From: Tsuneonella suprasediminis
Lineage (GTDB): Bacteria; Pseudomonadota; Alphaproteobacteria; Sphingomonadales; Sphingomonadaceae
DNA length: 64,000 nucleotides
NCBI RefSeq assembly: GCF_003605755.1
Contig: NZ_RAHJ01000014.1
Location: 124,001 to 188,000 of the forward strand
Direction: 5' to 3'
The notes beneath the pieces are model-generated. The model made no database searches. It saw only the letters and a list, made by a program, of their open reading frames with translations, and was not told the origin of the DNA. Made by a program: the position numbers and the translations under genes. Below, one piece after another: positions 8,892-17,037 of this stretch (position 1 is the first letter of the stretch; each line of letters starts with the position of its first letter).

Positions 8892-9574
8892 GCTTTGCCC
8901 CCGTCTCCACCATCACGGGCGTCGTCGCGCCGCTGCCGCTCGCCAACATAGACACCGACGTCATCATCCGTATCGAGCGACTGACGGTCGGGGATCCCGC
9001 CGAACTCGGTCGCTGGGCATTCGAATCCCTGCGCTACCTGCCCGACGGCTCCGAAAATCCGACGTTTCCCCTCAATCGGCCGGAGTGGCGGGACGCGCCG
9101 ATCATGATTGCGGGTCGAAACTTCGGCTGCGGTTCGTCTCGCGAAGGTGCCGTGACAGCGATGCTCGCAATGGGGCTGCGCTGCGTTATCGCCGAGAGTT
9201 TCGGCGACATCTTCTACAACAATTGCTTCCAGAGCGGCTTGCTGCCGGTGCGCGTGACAGCGAGCGAAATCGACCAGATCATGGCGCTGGCCGAGCAGAG
9301 GGCGATAGCCCTGTCGGTCGACCTGCGATCGGGATCGGTTCGCCTGCCGGATGGGTCCACTATCCCGTTCGCGATCGACGGGCACCGTCGGGAGGCGATG
9401 CTCGCGGGCTTGGACGACGTAGCGCTCACCATGCGAGACATCGACGCAATCGCCGATTGGCAGCAAAGCGATAGCGTGGCCCGACCCTGGGTGTGGCAGA
9501 TCGTCGATCAACACCAAGAGATGGCAGACGATGCCAAACACCCGTCGGGGGCCGATCGCGAACTCGATTCATAG
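8888..9574 (+). CDS. LeuD-family hydro-lyase small subunit (DmdB-like)
   Basis: A 228-residue swivel-domain subunit that should pair with the preceding LeuC-like protein. It keeps the LeuD hallmarks NIDTD near the N-terminus and RNFGCGSSRE near residue 80. Two positions differ from the leucine enzyme: the Pro after IDTDxII is Arg, and the SREHAP motif reads SREGAV, so the substrate-contact region is altered. It starts at GTG 8888, overlapping the upstream stop. It is the last gene of the receptor-hydrolase-lyase-hydratase operon. It has a longer C-terminal tail than E. coli LeuD (201 residues). Confidence 0.85.
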   Translation: MSFAPVSTITGVVAPLPLANIDTDVIIRIERLTVGDPAELGRWAFESLRYLPDGSENPTFPLNRPEWRDAPIMIAGRNFGCGSSREGAVTAMLAMGLRCVIAESFGDIFYNNCFQSGLLPVRVTASEIDQIMALAEQRAIALSVDLRSGSVRLPDGSTIPFAIDGHRREAMLAGLDDVALTMRDIDAIADWQQSDSVARPWVWQIVDQHQEMADDAKHPSGADRELDS

Positions 9575-9805
9575 GCACTCGGTCGCACCTTAAGACTGGA
9601 CCGCCTTGCTCGCGATTGCTGCTCGAGGAGATGACTCGCGCGCGCATGGGATCACCAGCCCGAGCGATTGCAGATCGGTTCCGCGTCCGCAATGTGCGGA
9701 AGGCGGCTTTGCGCGTCCGCGACTCCGAAAGCGGCCCGGCAGCTACCGGCGCACTAGCCGTCGGTCTGGATCCCGAACCCCGGCCCCAAGCGTGCATTCT
9801 TCGCC
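9575..9805. other. non-coding stretch, probable decayed mobile DNA
   Basis: There is no convincing gene on either strand. The open frames here show no family signature and have arginine-rich, shadow-like composition. The stretch runs into the recombinase remnant and may be its degraded upstream part. Confidence 0.4.
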
Positions 9806-10148
9806 ATGAAACCCAGCGATCCTGAGTTCGCGCAGCGGCTGAGTGACAATCGCGAAGCGGTTGCGGCGATCACATCCCGCATCGATGTGCTGGAAAGCCA
9901 GCTTGCGCGGGGGGGTCTAGAAAGATCACTCCTGCCGTGTTGGAAAAGTTCTCGCAGCAACTTTCAGCGAAGCTACACGATGAAGACAGCACCCTGCGAA
10001 GCGCCTACCTGCGGATGCTGGTATCCGAGGTAAGAGTGTCGAAGGATCGCGTCACGATCACAGGCTCGAAGTCGGTGCTGGAGCGGGGACTGGCGAAGGG
10101 GCCCCCCCGCTTGGAGGGAAGTGTTCCCATCTTTGATCGGAAATGGTG
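9806..10148 (+). pseudogene. serine-recombinase C-terminal remnant, frameshifted
   Basis: Two frames together read like the C-terminus of a large serine recombinase. The first (9806-9915) gives SDPEFAQRLSDNREAV followed by a coiled-coil-like stretch. The second (about 9913-10147) gives ITPAVLEKFSQQL, then SAYLRMLVSEVRV, VTITGSK and EGSVPIFDRKW, a common tail of this family. The switch of frame falls at a run of seven G (9909-9915) and is explained by loss of one base. The catalytic N-terminal domain is missing. The reading frame ends at the 3' end of the tRNA-Leu gene, so this is probably the scar of an integrated element. Confidence 0.7.
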
Positions 10149-10230
10149 CGGTCGAGAAGACTCGAACTTCCACGGGCTTTCGCCCACAACGACCTCAACG
10201 TTGCGCGTCTACCAATTCCGCCACGACCGC
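10144..10230 (-). tRNA. tRNA-Leu (anticodon GAG)
   Basis: An 87-nt class II tRNA on the minus strand. The acceptor stem GCGGTCG pairs with CGACCGC, with discriminator A and encoded CCA (10144-10146). The anticodon stem CAACG/CGTTG encloses TTGAGGT, giving GAG. It has a long variable arm and the T-arm GTTCGAGTC. Its 3' end touches the recombinase remnant, so it is a likely island boundary. Confidence 0.96.
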
Positions 10231-10330
10231 ACATCATGAGAAATGGTGCCGTGAGAACGGCACCGGGTAGGCGGGCGCCTCTAGCAACAGGTATGCCGCC
10301 GCGCAAGCAGCCAAATTCATGGCTGTGCTT

Positions 10331-10732
10331 CTAGGCGATAAAAGGCGCTGCCACTTCAGGTGGAATACGCACGAGGCGGCCGGTTTCGCGGTCGAGCATG
10401 GCCCAGGTGCTGCGGGCGGCAACGATCCGTTTACCGGCAGAGTTGCGGAATTCGACACAGCGATCGAACTGCGCGCCATGCGGCGTGCCGGGAATAAACG
10501 TCTCTGCCGAAACGGTTTCTCCCTCCGCCACATTGCCGCGATAGTCGATTTCGTGCCGGGTGACGACCCAGATGTAGCGCGCGACATGTTCGGGAGAAGC
10601 GACAACATTCCAATGCTCTACCGCGATATCCTGCACCCAGGTAAGCCACACCGCGTTGTTAACATGGCCGAGTTCGTCGATATGTTCCGGCCGAGCAATG
10701 AAGTTTTTGGAATAGCGGGCTTTCCTCGTCAT
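10331..10732 (-). CDS. hotdog-fold acyl-CoA thioesterase
   Basis: A 133-residue protein of the 4-hydroxybenzoyl-CoA thioesterase/YbgC group. It has the N-terminal HIDELGHVNNAVWLTW motif, where the Asp/Glu-Gly-His region places the catalytic acid, and the central long hotdog helix. It is expected to hydrolyse acyl-CoA esters in the cytoplasm. ATG 10732 overlaps the stop of the HAD gene (ATGA), so it is the third gene of the oligopeptidase-HAD-thioesterase operon. The acyl substrate cannot be told from sequence. Confidence 0.87.
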   Translation of the reverse strand: MTRKARYSKNFIARPEHIDELGHVNNAVWLTWVQDIAVEHWNVVASPEHVARYIWVVTRHEIDYRGNVAEGETVSAETFIPGTPHGAQFDRCVEFRNSAGKRIVAARSTWAMLDRETGRLVRIPPEVAAPFIA

Positions 10733-11361
10733 TTCAGCTCCACCCCCAGCGAGCGCAGGTCGATTTCGGCTTGCGCCGCGTCGGTAAATACAAACGCATG
10801 CATTCCCATTTTTGTCGCCCCCTTCACGTTGATATCTACATCGTCGAAGAACACTGTCTCTTCCGGCAAGATCGCATTGGTATCAATCACATGACGATAG
10901 ATTCGCGGGTCCGGTTTGAGGCACCCGACATCGGCGGAAACGGTCACTCCTTCGAATTTTGACCACCACGCATGGGTTTTGGACAGATAACGGACAACTT
11001 CGGCCACGTTGTCGGTCAAAGCGAACAAACGATAGCCGGAATCGGCCAGTCGCTCCATCAGCGGCGGGGTATCGGGCAGCAGGTGCAGACTGGCATAGAC
11101 TTCGGCAAACATCCGCTCCGCCTCTGCCGGATCGAGCAAGCCGGCATCGACATAGGCCTGCTGCGCTTCGGCCTCGGTCATCTCCCCACGATTGAGCGCG
11201 CGCCAGAGATCGGATTCGACGAACAGCGCATGGCGGCGGGCGCGGGCTTCTTCGCCCGACAGGCCGAACGCCGCCGACACGATCGCCAGCGAATCCCAGC
11301 GGATCAGCACGTTGCCAATATCGAACACGACATTGCGGATCGTCGGCATCGTCCGCGACAT
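10729..11361 (-). CDS. HAD-superfamily hydrolase
   Basis: A 210-residue HAD phosphatase-like enzyme. Motif I is modified to VFDIGNVLIRW: the nucleophile Asp is present but the usual second Asp at +2 is Gly-Asn, as in the YihX/epoxide-hydrolase N-terminal subgroup. Motif II (ALTDN) and motif IV (FFDDVDINV) are present. ATG 11361 is chosen because it follows the upstream stop by two bases; ATG 11382 would overlap the oligopeptidase gene. Substrate unknown; sugar-phosphate phosphatase activity is typical of this subgroup. Confidence 0.85.
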   Translation of the reverse strand: MSRTMPTIRNVVFDIGNVLIRWDSLAIVSAAFGLSGEEARARRHALFVESDLWRALNRGEMTEAEAQQAYVDAGLLDPAEAERMFAEVYASLHLLPDTPPLMERLADSGYRLFALTDNVAEVVRYLSKTHAWWSKFEGVTVSADVGCLKPDPRIYRHVIDTNAILPEETVFFDDVDINVKGATKMGMHAFVFTDAAQAEIDLRSLGVELK

Positions 11362-11363
11362 CG

Positions 11364-13445
11364 TCACTGGCCCAGTTGCCACAGGATGAAGGCGAATTCT
11401 TCCGCCGTTTCATGCAGCGATTCGAACCGGCCCGACTTACCGCCGTGCCCCGCCCCCATATTGGTTTTGAAGATCAGCACGTTGTCGTTTGTCTTCAGTT
11501 CGCGCAGGCGAGCGACCCATTTGGCGGGTTCCCAATATGTCACCCGCGGATCGTTGAGCCCCGCGGTCACCATCATCGGCGGATAATCCTGCGCACGGAC
11601 ATTGTCGTAAGGGCTGTATCCCGCGATCAGTTCGAACGCGGCGCGATCTTCGATCGGGTTGCCCCATTCGGGCCACTCGCCCGGCGTCAGCGGCAGCGAC
11701 GCGTCGAGCATCGTGTTCAGCACATCGACGAACGGGACGTGCGCCACCACCGCGCCCCACAGATCGGGATCGGAATTGACCACCGCGCCCATCAGTTCAC
11801 CGCCCGCAGAGCCGCCGGAAATACTGATCCGCCCCGCTTGGGTATAGCCGCGCTCGACCAAACCTTTGGCAACATCCACGAAATCGGTGAAGGTATTGGT
11901 CCGCCGTTCGAGCTTGCCTGCCTTGTACCATGCGCGGCCCAGATCGTCGCCACCGCGAATATGGGCGATGGCATAGGCGAACCCGCGATCGACCAGGCTG
12001 AACCGGGTGGTCGAAAACCCCGGCTCAATCGCGATGCCATACGCGCCATAGCCATACAGATGCAGCGGCCCCGGCCCGCCGTTCGCATCCGCGCGATCCT
12101 TGCGATAGAGGATCGACACCGGGATCGGCGTGCCATCGCGCGCGGCAATTTCCAGCCGTTCGGTGGTGTAGAGGTCCGCGTCATAGCCGGAGGGGATTTC
12201 CTGAACCTTGCGGACCTCCAGCCGCCGTTCAGCCACGTGATAGTCATAGACCGTCGAAGGGCTGACCATCGACTGATAACCGATCCGCAGCACATCCATC
12301 GCCCATTCGGGATTGTCGCCCAGCCCGGCGGAATAGCTCGCTTCGGGAAAGGCAACCGGCTCGATCCGGTCGGGATCGTCGTAATACCGCACCGCAATCG
12401 TATCGAGCCCGCCCTCGCGCCCTTCGACGACATAGAAATCGCGGAACAGGTCGAACCCCGTCAGATAGAACGCATCGGACCCTTCGATCAGCGTGGTCCA
12501 TTCGCCGGGACTGGACAGCGGCGCTGTCGCCAGACGGAAATTCTCGTGCGTGTCGTTGGTCAGGATGAACAGCGTATCGTCCCGCAGATCGACATCGTAT
12601 TCCACGCCCTTGCGCCGTGGTGCGACCAAAATGGGTTCGGCCAGCGGATCGGCAGCAGGGATCAGGCGGACTTCGCCCGTTTCGTGATCGCTGGTCGCCA
12701 CGATCAGCCATTGTTCGTTGGCCGACAGGCCCGCACCCACGCGAAAACCCTCGTCATCTTCGTGATACAGTTCGACATCGGCGGTCAGCGGCTGACCCAG
12801 CCAGTGCAGGCGGGCATTGTCGGTCCGCCATTGTTCGTTCGCCAGCGAATAGACGATGCCGGTATCGCCCGCGACCCAGATCAGCGAAGACAATGTGCCG
12901 GGGATTTCATCGGCCAGCAACTCGCCCGTGACCAGATCCTTGATCCGCGCCGTGAAACGTTCCGATCCGTTGTCGTCCACCGAATAGGCCAGCTTGCGGC
13001 CATCGCTCGACACCGAAAGCGCGCCCAGACGGAAATATTCCTTCCCCTCTGCCAGTGCGACTTCGTCCAGAATCAGCTCATCCGCACTACCATCGTCCTT
13101 CGCGCCGACCGGGCGCCGCCACCATTTCTTGTATTCGGCACCGTCTTCGTATTCGACCCAGTAGAGCCAGTCGCCATCCTTTTGCGGAACCGACGAGTCG
13201 GCTTCCTTGATACGGGCGCGCATTTCTTTGAACAGCGCATCGATCCGGCTCTGCTGCCCGGCCATCTGTGCGGCGAACCAGGCATTCTCCGCCTCCAGAT
13301 GGGCGAGGATTTCCTTGTCCTTTACCTCGGGATAGCCCGGATCGCGCAGCCATGCGTAATCATCGGACAGCGTGATCCCATGATGCGTGGCGGTGAAGGG
13401 CTGCTTGCGCGCGACAGGCGGCGCGTTGACGGTGGCATGATCCAT
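11364..13445 (-). CDS. ptrB: oligopeptidase B-type prolyl oligopeptidase (S9A)
   Basis: A 693-residue serine peptidase with an N-terminal seven-bladed propeller (about 1-430) and a C-terminal alpha/beta-hydrolase domain. The nucleophile elbow GGSAGGE places Ser near residue 546; the catalytic His is in GAGHGGKSGR near the C-terminus. The DYAWLRDPGYPEV start is characteristic of oligopeptidase B, which cleaves short peptides after basic residues. No signal peptide, so it is cytosolic. It is divergent from the Xaa-Pro aminopeptidase with only 37 bp between the start codons, and both enzymes degrade peptides. Confidence 0.92.
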   Translation of the reverse strand: MDHATVNAPPVARKQPFTATHHGITLSDDYAWLRDPGYPEVKDKEILAHLEAENAWFAAQMAGQQSRIDALFKEMRARIKEADSSVPQKDGDWLYWVEYEDGAEYKKWWRRPVGAKDDGSADELILDEVALAEGKEYFRLGALSVSSDGRKLAYSVDDNGSERFTARIKDLVTGELLADEIPGTLSSLIWVAGDTGIVYSLANEQWRTDNARLHWLGQPLTADVELYHEDDEGFRVGAGLSANEQWLIVATSDHETGEVRLIPAADPLAEPILVAPRRKGVEYDVDLRDDTLFILTNDTHENFRLATAPLSSPGEWTTLIEGSDAFYLTGFDLFRDFYVVEGREGGLDTIAVRYYDDPDRIEPVAFPEASYSAGLGDNPEWAMDVLRIGYQSMVSPSTVYDYHVAERRLEVRKVQEIPSGYDADLYTTERLEIAARDGTPIPVSILYRKDRADANGGPGPLHLYGYGAYGIAIEPGFSTTRFSLVDRGFAYAIAHIRGGDDLGRAWYKAGKLERRTNTFTDFVDVAKGLVERGYTQAGRISISGGSAGGELMGAVVNSDPDLWGAVVAHVPFVDVLNTMLDASLPLTPGEWPEWGNPIEDRAAFELIAGYSPYDNVRAQDYPPMMVTAGLNDPRVTYWEPAKWVARLRELKTNDNVLIFKTNMGAGHGGKSGRFESLHETAEEFAFILWQLGQ

Positions 13446-13482
13446 GATGCGGCCCTATGTGGGATGCGAAAGGACCGCAACC

Positions 13483-15312
13483 ATGCTCATGCAAACCGAA
13501 ACCGACTCTGGCGCAGCCCGCCTTGCCGCTCTGCGCGCCGAACTCGAAAAACGGGGGCTGGATGGCTTTGTCGTCCCGATTTCCGACGAACATATGAGCG
13601 AATATATCGGCGGCTATGCCCAGCGACTGGCATGGCTGACCGGGTTCGGCGGATCGGCGGGCACCGCCGTGGTGCTGAAAGACAAGGCGGCGATCTTCGT
13701 CGACGGGCGTTATACCGTGCAGGTGCGCGATCAGGTCGACGAAAACCTGTTCGAATACCAGTCCGTGCCCGCGACCAGCCCGGCCAGATGGCTGCAACAG
13801 AACGCACCCGAAGGCGCGAAGATCGGTTACGACGCCTGGCTCCATTCGAAGGCCTGGGCCGAAGGGGTGGAACAGGCACTGGCGAAACGCGATGGTGCAC
13901 TCGTCGCCACCGACGGCAACCCGATCGACGCCGTATGGGCCGACCGCCCTGCCCCGTCCGATGCGCCCGCACTGGTTCACGTCGATGAACGTTCGGGCCG
14001 CTCCAGCGCCGACAAGCGCGCCGAAGTGGCCGACTGGCTGAAGAGCGAGGGATACGATGCCGCGGTGATTTCCGCGCTCGATTCGGTCGCATGGCTGCTC
14101 AACATCCGTGGCACCGATATCGAACGCACCCCGGTGGCGCTGGCCTATGTCATCGCCCATGCCGATGGCACAGCGGACCTGTTCATCGGTGAAGACAAAG
14201 TGACCCCCGAACTGACGCAGCATCTCGGCAATGCGGTCACCATCCGCCCGCGCACCGCGTTCGAGGGCGCGCTGGGGGAACTGAGCGGCAAGACCGTGAC
14301 GGTCGATCCGTCATACGGGGTAGCGGCGATTTATCACGCGCTGGAAGCTGCCGGGGCCACGCCAGTGACCGAACGCGATCCCACGATCCTGCCCCGCGCG
14401 ATCAAGAACCCGGTGGAGCAGCAGGGCCACCGCGACGCACAGGCGCGCGACGGGGCCGCGATCGCCAAATTCCTCCACTGGCTCAGCGTCGAAGGGCCGA
14501 AGGGCACGCTGGACGAGCTGACCGCGGCGGCACAACTGCGCGCCTTCCGCGATGAAAGCGACATCCTGCGCGACCTGTCTTTCGATACGATCAGCGCCGC
14601 CGGGCCGCACGCCGCGCTGCCGCATTATCGGGTGGACGAAGACAGCAATCTCAAGATCGCACCGGGCAGCATATTCCTGTGCGATTCGGGCGGCCAGTAT
14701 CTCGACGGCACGACCGATATCACTCGCACGATGTGGATCGGCACGCCCGACGGGCAGGCCCAGCCCACCGCGGAAGAGAAAGACCGCTTCACCCGCGTGC
14801 TGAAAGGGCACATCGCGCTCGACCGGGCGATCTTCCCCGAAGGGACGCCGGGCAGCGCGCTCGACAGCTTCGCGCGCCAGTTCCTGTGGAATGCCGGGGT
14901 CGATTATGCCCACGGCACCGGGCACGGGGTGGGCAGCTTCCTCTCGGTCCACGAAGGGCCGCAGCGGATCGCCAAGGCCAGCGGATCGCAGCCGGGCACC
15001 GATCAGCCGCTGATGCCGGGCATGATCCTGTCCAACGAACCGGGCTATTACAAAGCGGGCGCCTACGGCATCCGCATCGAAAATCTGGTGCTGGTGGTGG
15101 AACAGCAGATCGATGGCGCGGAAGGGGCGTTCTACGGCTTCGAAACGCTGACCTTCGCGCCGATCGACCGGACTCTGGTGGACACCACGCTGCTCACCGA
15201 AGAGGAAATCGACTGGTGGAATACCTACCACGCGAAAGTGCGCGCGCTGATCGCGCCGCAACTGGATGGCGCGCCGCTGGCGTGGCTGGAGGACGCCTGC
15301 CGCCAGTTGTGA
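13483..15312 (+). CDS. pepP: Xaa-Pro aminopeptidase (M24B)
   Basis: A 609-residue aminopeptidase P of the long (three-domain) type. Two creatinase-like N-terminal domains precede the pita-bread catalytic domain. Metal ligands are visible: Asp in CDSGGQYLDG and GTTDITRT, His in HGTGHGVGS, Glu in SNEPGYY and Glu in GFETLTF. It removes an N-terminal residue ahead of proline. The start is ATG 13483 with AAAGGA upstream; an open frame begins earlier at 13444 but would overlap the divergent promoter. Confidence 0.92.
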   Translation: MLMQTETDSGAARLAALRAELEKRGLDGFVVPISDEHMSEYIGGYAQRLAWLTGFGGSAGTAVVLKDKAAIFVDGRYTVQVRDQVDENLFEYQSVPATSPARWLQQNAPEGAKIGYDAWLHSKAWAEGVEQALAKRDGALVATDGNPIDAVWADRPAPSDAPALVHVDERSGRSSADKRAEVADWLKSEGYDAAVISALDSVAWLLNIRGTDIERTPVALAYVIAHADGTADLFIGEDKVTPELTQHLGNAVTIRPRTAFEGALGELSGKTVTVDPSYGVAAIYHALEAAGATPVTERDPTILPRAIKNPVEQQGHRDAQARDGAAIAKFLHWLSVEGPKGTLDELTAAAQLRAFRDESDILRDLSFDTISAAGPHAALPHYRVDEDSNLKIAPGSIFLCDSGGQYLDGTTDITRTMWIGTPDGQAQPTAEEKDRFTRVLKGHIALDRAIFPEGTPGSALDSFARQFLWNAGVDYAHGTGHGVGSFLSVHEGPQRIAKASGSQPGTDQPLMPGMILSNEPGYYKAGAYGIRIENLVLVVEQQIDGAEGAFYGFETLTFAPIDRTLVDTTLLTEEEIDWWNTYHAKVRALIAPQLDGAPLAWLEDACRQL

Positions 15313-15379
15313 TGACGATTGCCATGTTGGGTTTGTTCTCGTAATGTTCCGCCACTGATTCGCGGTAAGGAGAATGGCG

Positions 15380-15772
15380 ATGATCGGATACGTTACGCTG
15401 GGCACCAACGATTTGCAGGGCAATGCCCCGTTCTACGACGCACTGGCGAAGGAAATGGGCGTCGACCGGATGATGGATTTCGACAGCTTCATCGCATGGG
15501 GCGAACCCGGCGGCGCAGCAGGCGTGGCGCTGACCAAACCGTTCGACGAGCAGGCGGCAACGGTCGGCAACGGCACGATGGTCGCACTGGAAGCGAAAGA
15601 TCCCGATCAGGTCACGCGCCTCTACACCATCGCGCTGGAAAACGGCGGCACCGACGAAGGGGCACCCGGCCCGCGCGGGGAAGCCGATGCCAATGGGCTG
15701 ACGTTCTATGCCGCCTACTTCCGCGATCGCGATGGCAACAAGCTCAACGCGTTCTGCATGGCAAAACTATAG
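15380..15772 (+). CDS. VOC-family (glyoxalase-like) protein
   Basis: A 130-residue single-domain VOC protein with two beta-alpha-beta-beta-beta modules: MIGYVTLGTNDLQG at the start and FRDRDGNKLNAFC at the end, the latter the usual second metal/substrate strand. AAGGAG at 15367-15372 leaves seven bases to ATG 15380, which favours this start over ATG 15374. Members include glyoxalase I-like and resistance proteins; no specific role can be read. The cupin gene follows after 13 bp. Confidence 0.85.
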   Translation: MIGYVTLGTNDLQGNAPFYDALAKEMGVDRMMDFDSFIAWGEPGGAAGVALTKPFDEQAATVGNGTMVALEAKDPDQVTRLYTIALENGGTDEGAPGPRGEADANGLTFYAAYFRDRDGNKLNAFCMAKL

Positions 15773-15785
15773 AGGGTATGCGGCG

Positions 15786-16184
15786 ATGGCGGGCATTCCC
15801 ATAGAACGCTTCCCGATCCACCTCGGCCTGAGCGCGAGCGCGGGGCAGGAACCGGAATTCACCGGTGATCTGTCGTGGTACGAAGCATATGGGGTCCGCC
15901 ACGCCGCCGACGGGGCCGAAGGGCGGCTGGTAACTGTCCATTCCTTTTCCAGCGACTGGAACATGTGGGAAATGCACCCGCATGGCGACGAAGTGGTGCT
16001 GTGCCTCGAAGGCGAGATGGCGCTGCATCAGGAACGGCCCGATGGAACGGACGACACCGCGACGATTGCAGCGGGCGAATATGTCATCAACCCGGCAGGG
16101 ACCTGGCACACCGCCGATATTGCCTGCCATGCGAAGGCGCTGTTCATTACTGCGGGCGAGGGAACCCGGCACCGCCCGCGCTGA
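15786..16184 (+). CDS. cupin-domain protein
   Basis: A 132-residue single cupin. Motif 1 is MHPHGDEVVLCLEGEM and motif 2 is GEYVINPAGTWHTAD, which give a His/Glu metal site. It may be an isomerase, dioxygenase-like or binding protein; the sequence does not decide. The spacing from the VOC gene suggests one transcript. Confidence 0.83.
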   Translation: MAGIPIERFPIHLGLSASAGQEPEFTGDLSWYEAYGVRHAADGAEGRLVTVHSFSSDWNMWEMHPHGDEVVLCLEGEMALHQERPDGTDDTATIAAGEYVINPAGTWHTADIACHAKALFITAGEGTRHRPR

Positions 16185-16374
16185 ACTTTCACGCAGGTGA
16201 ACGACTTTATATTCCCGTTATAATTCGCGACAAATTTGGCCAATCGCGGGATACAGGTGCGACATTAGGGTTCTAGAACGGCATTTGTGAGCTGCGGTGG
16301 CACCGGATCGGTTCCTCCCCCTTCTTCGACCGGACGCCCCGCAGCTCTTCCCGTTTCCCGACAGGAGCTAAGAT

Positions 16375-16965
16375 ATGCGTAAACTGACACTCTCGATCGC
16401 TGCGGCGACCCTTGCCACTACCGGCCTTGCCGGTGTCGCCTATGCCGCACCCGGCATGATGTCCAAAGGCGGTGACACCACCCGTGCTGAGGCAGCAGCC
16501 AAGGCCGATGCCATGTTCGCCAAGATGGACGTGAACGGCGATGGCAAAATCGACCAGGCCGACCGCGCCGCCAAGAAGGCCAGGATGTTCGACCGGATGG
16601 ATGCCGATAAAAGCGGCTCGGTCAGCAAGGAAGAATTCGCCGCCGCTGGCAAGAAGAAAGGCGGGCCCGATGGTGAAATGCGCGGCGAACGGCGCAGCAA
16701 ACATGGCGACCGCATGGGTAAACGCGGCCACCGGGGTGGCGGCATGGCGATGATGAAGATGGCCGATACCAACAAGGATGGCGCCATCAGCAAGGCCGAA
16801 TTCCAGACTGCCGCGCTCAAGCGCTTCGACGCCGCCGACGCCAACAAGGATGGCACGGTAACCGCCGCCGAGCGCAAGGCCGCCCACGATGCGATGAAGG
16901 CCAAGTGGCAACAGATGCGCGCGCAGAAGCAGGCGCAGAAACCCGCCGCACCCGCGACCAACTGA
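16375..16965 (+). CDS. exported EF-hand calcium-binding protein
   Basis: A 196-residue protein with a signal peptide (cleavage likely after VAYA, about residue 24). Four EF-hand loops follow: DVNGDGKIDQAD, DADKSGSVSKEE, DTNKDGAISKAE and DANKDGTVTAAE. A basic Arg/His/Gly linker separates the two pairs, and the C-terminus is Gln/Lys/Ala-rich. AGGAGC is just before the ATG. Periplasmic Ca2+ binding or buffering is expected. It is upstream of the response regulator/kinase pair, so it could be their target or a sensing partner. That link is inference. Confidence 0.85.
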   Translation: MRKLTLSIAAATLATTGLAGVAYAAPGMMSKGGDTTRAEAAAKADAMFAKMDVNGDGKIDQADRAAKKARMFDRMDADKSGSVSKEEFAAAGKKKGGPDGEMRGERRSKHGDRMGKRGHRGGGMAMMKMADTNKDGAISKAEFQTAALKRFDAADANKDGTVTAAERKAAHDAMKAKWQQMRAQKQAQKPAAPATN

Positions 16966-16990
16966 TCGCACCTAGGCTACCCACAGCTTC

Positions 16991-17021
16991 GACGGGGCGT
17001 GCTTGACCGGCGCGCCCCGTC
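16991..17021 (+). terminator. hairpin between EF-hand gene and response regulator
   Basis: GACGGGGCG (16991-16999) pairs perfectly with CGCCCCGTC (17013-17021) around a 13-nt loop. No T tract follows, so it may be a weak terminator, an attenuator or mRNA-stability element ahead of the response-regulator gene, which starts at 17038. Confidence 0.45.
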
Positions 17022-17037
17022 ATGTGCACTTGAGATC

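Noticed and set aside
7488-9574. LeuC/LeuD as leucine biosynthesis genes
   Set aside because: No leuA or leuB nearby; they overlap an ICL-family lyase and a TonB-receptor operon, and the LeuD substrate motif is changed.
9909-9915. Programmed frameshift in the recombinase
   Set aside because: The upstream catalytic domain is absent, so a decayed pseudogene with a deletion in a G run is simpler.
11376-13988. 870-codon open frame on the plus strand opposite oligopeptidase B
   Set aside because: Antisense shadow; its translation has no domain motifs while the opposite strand encodes a full peptidase.
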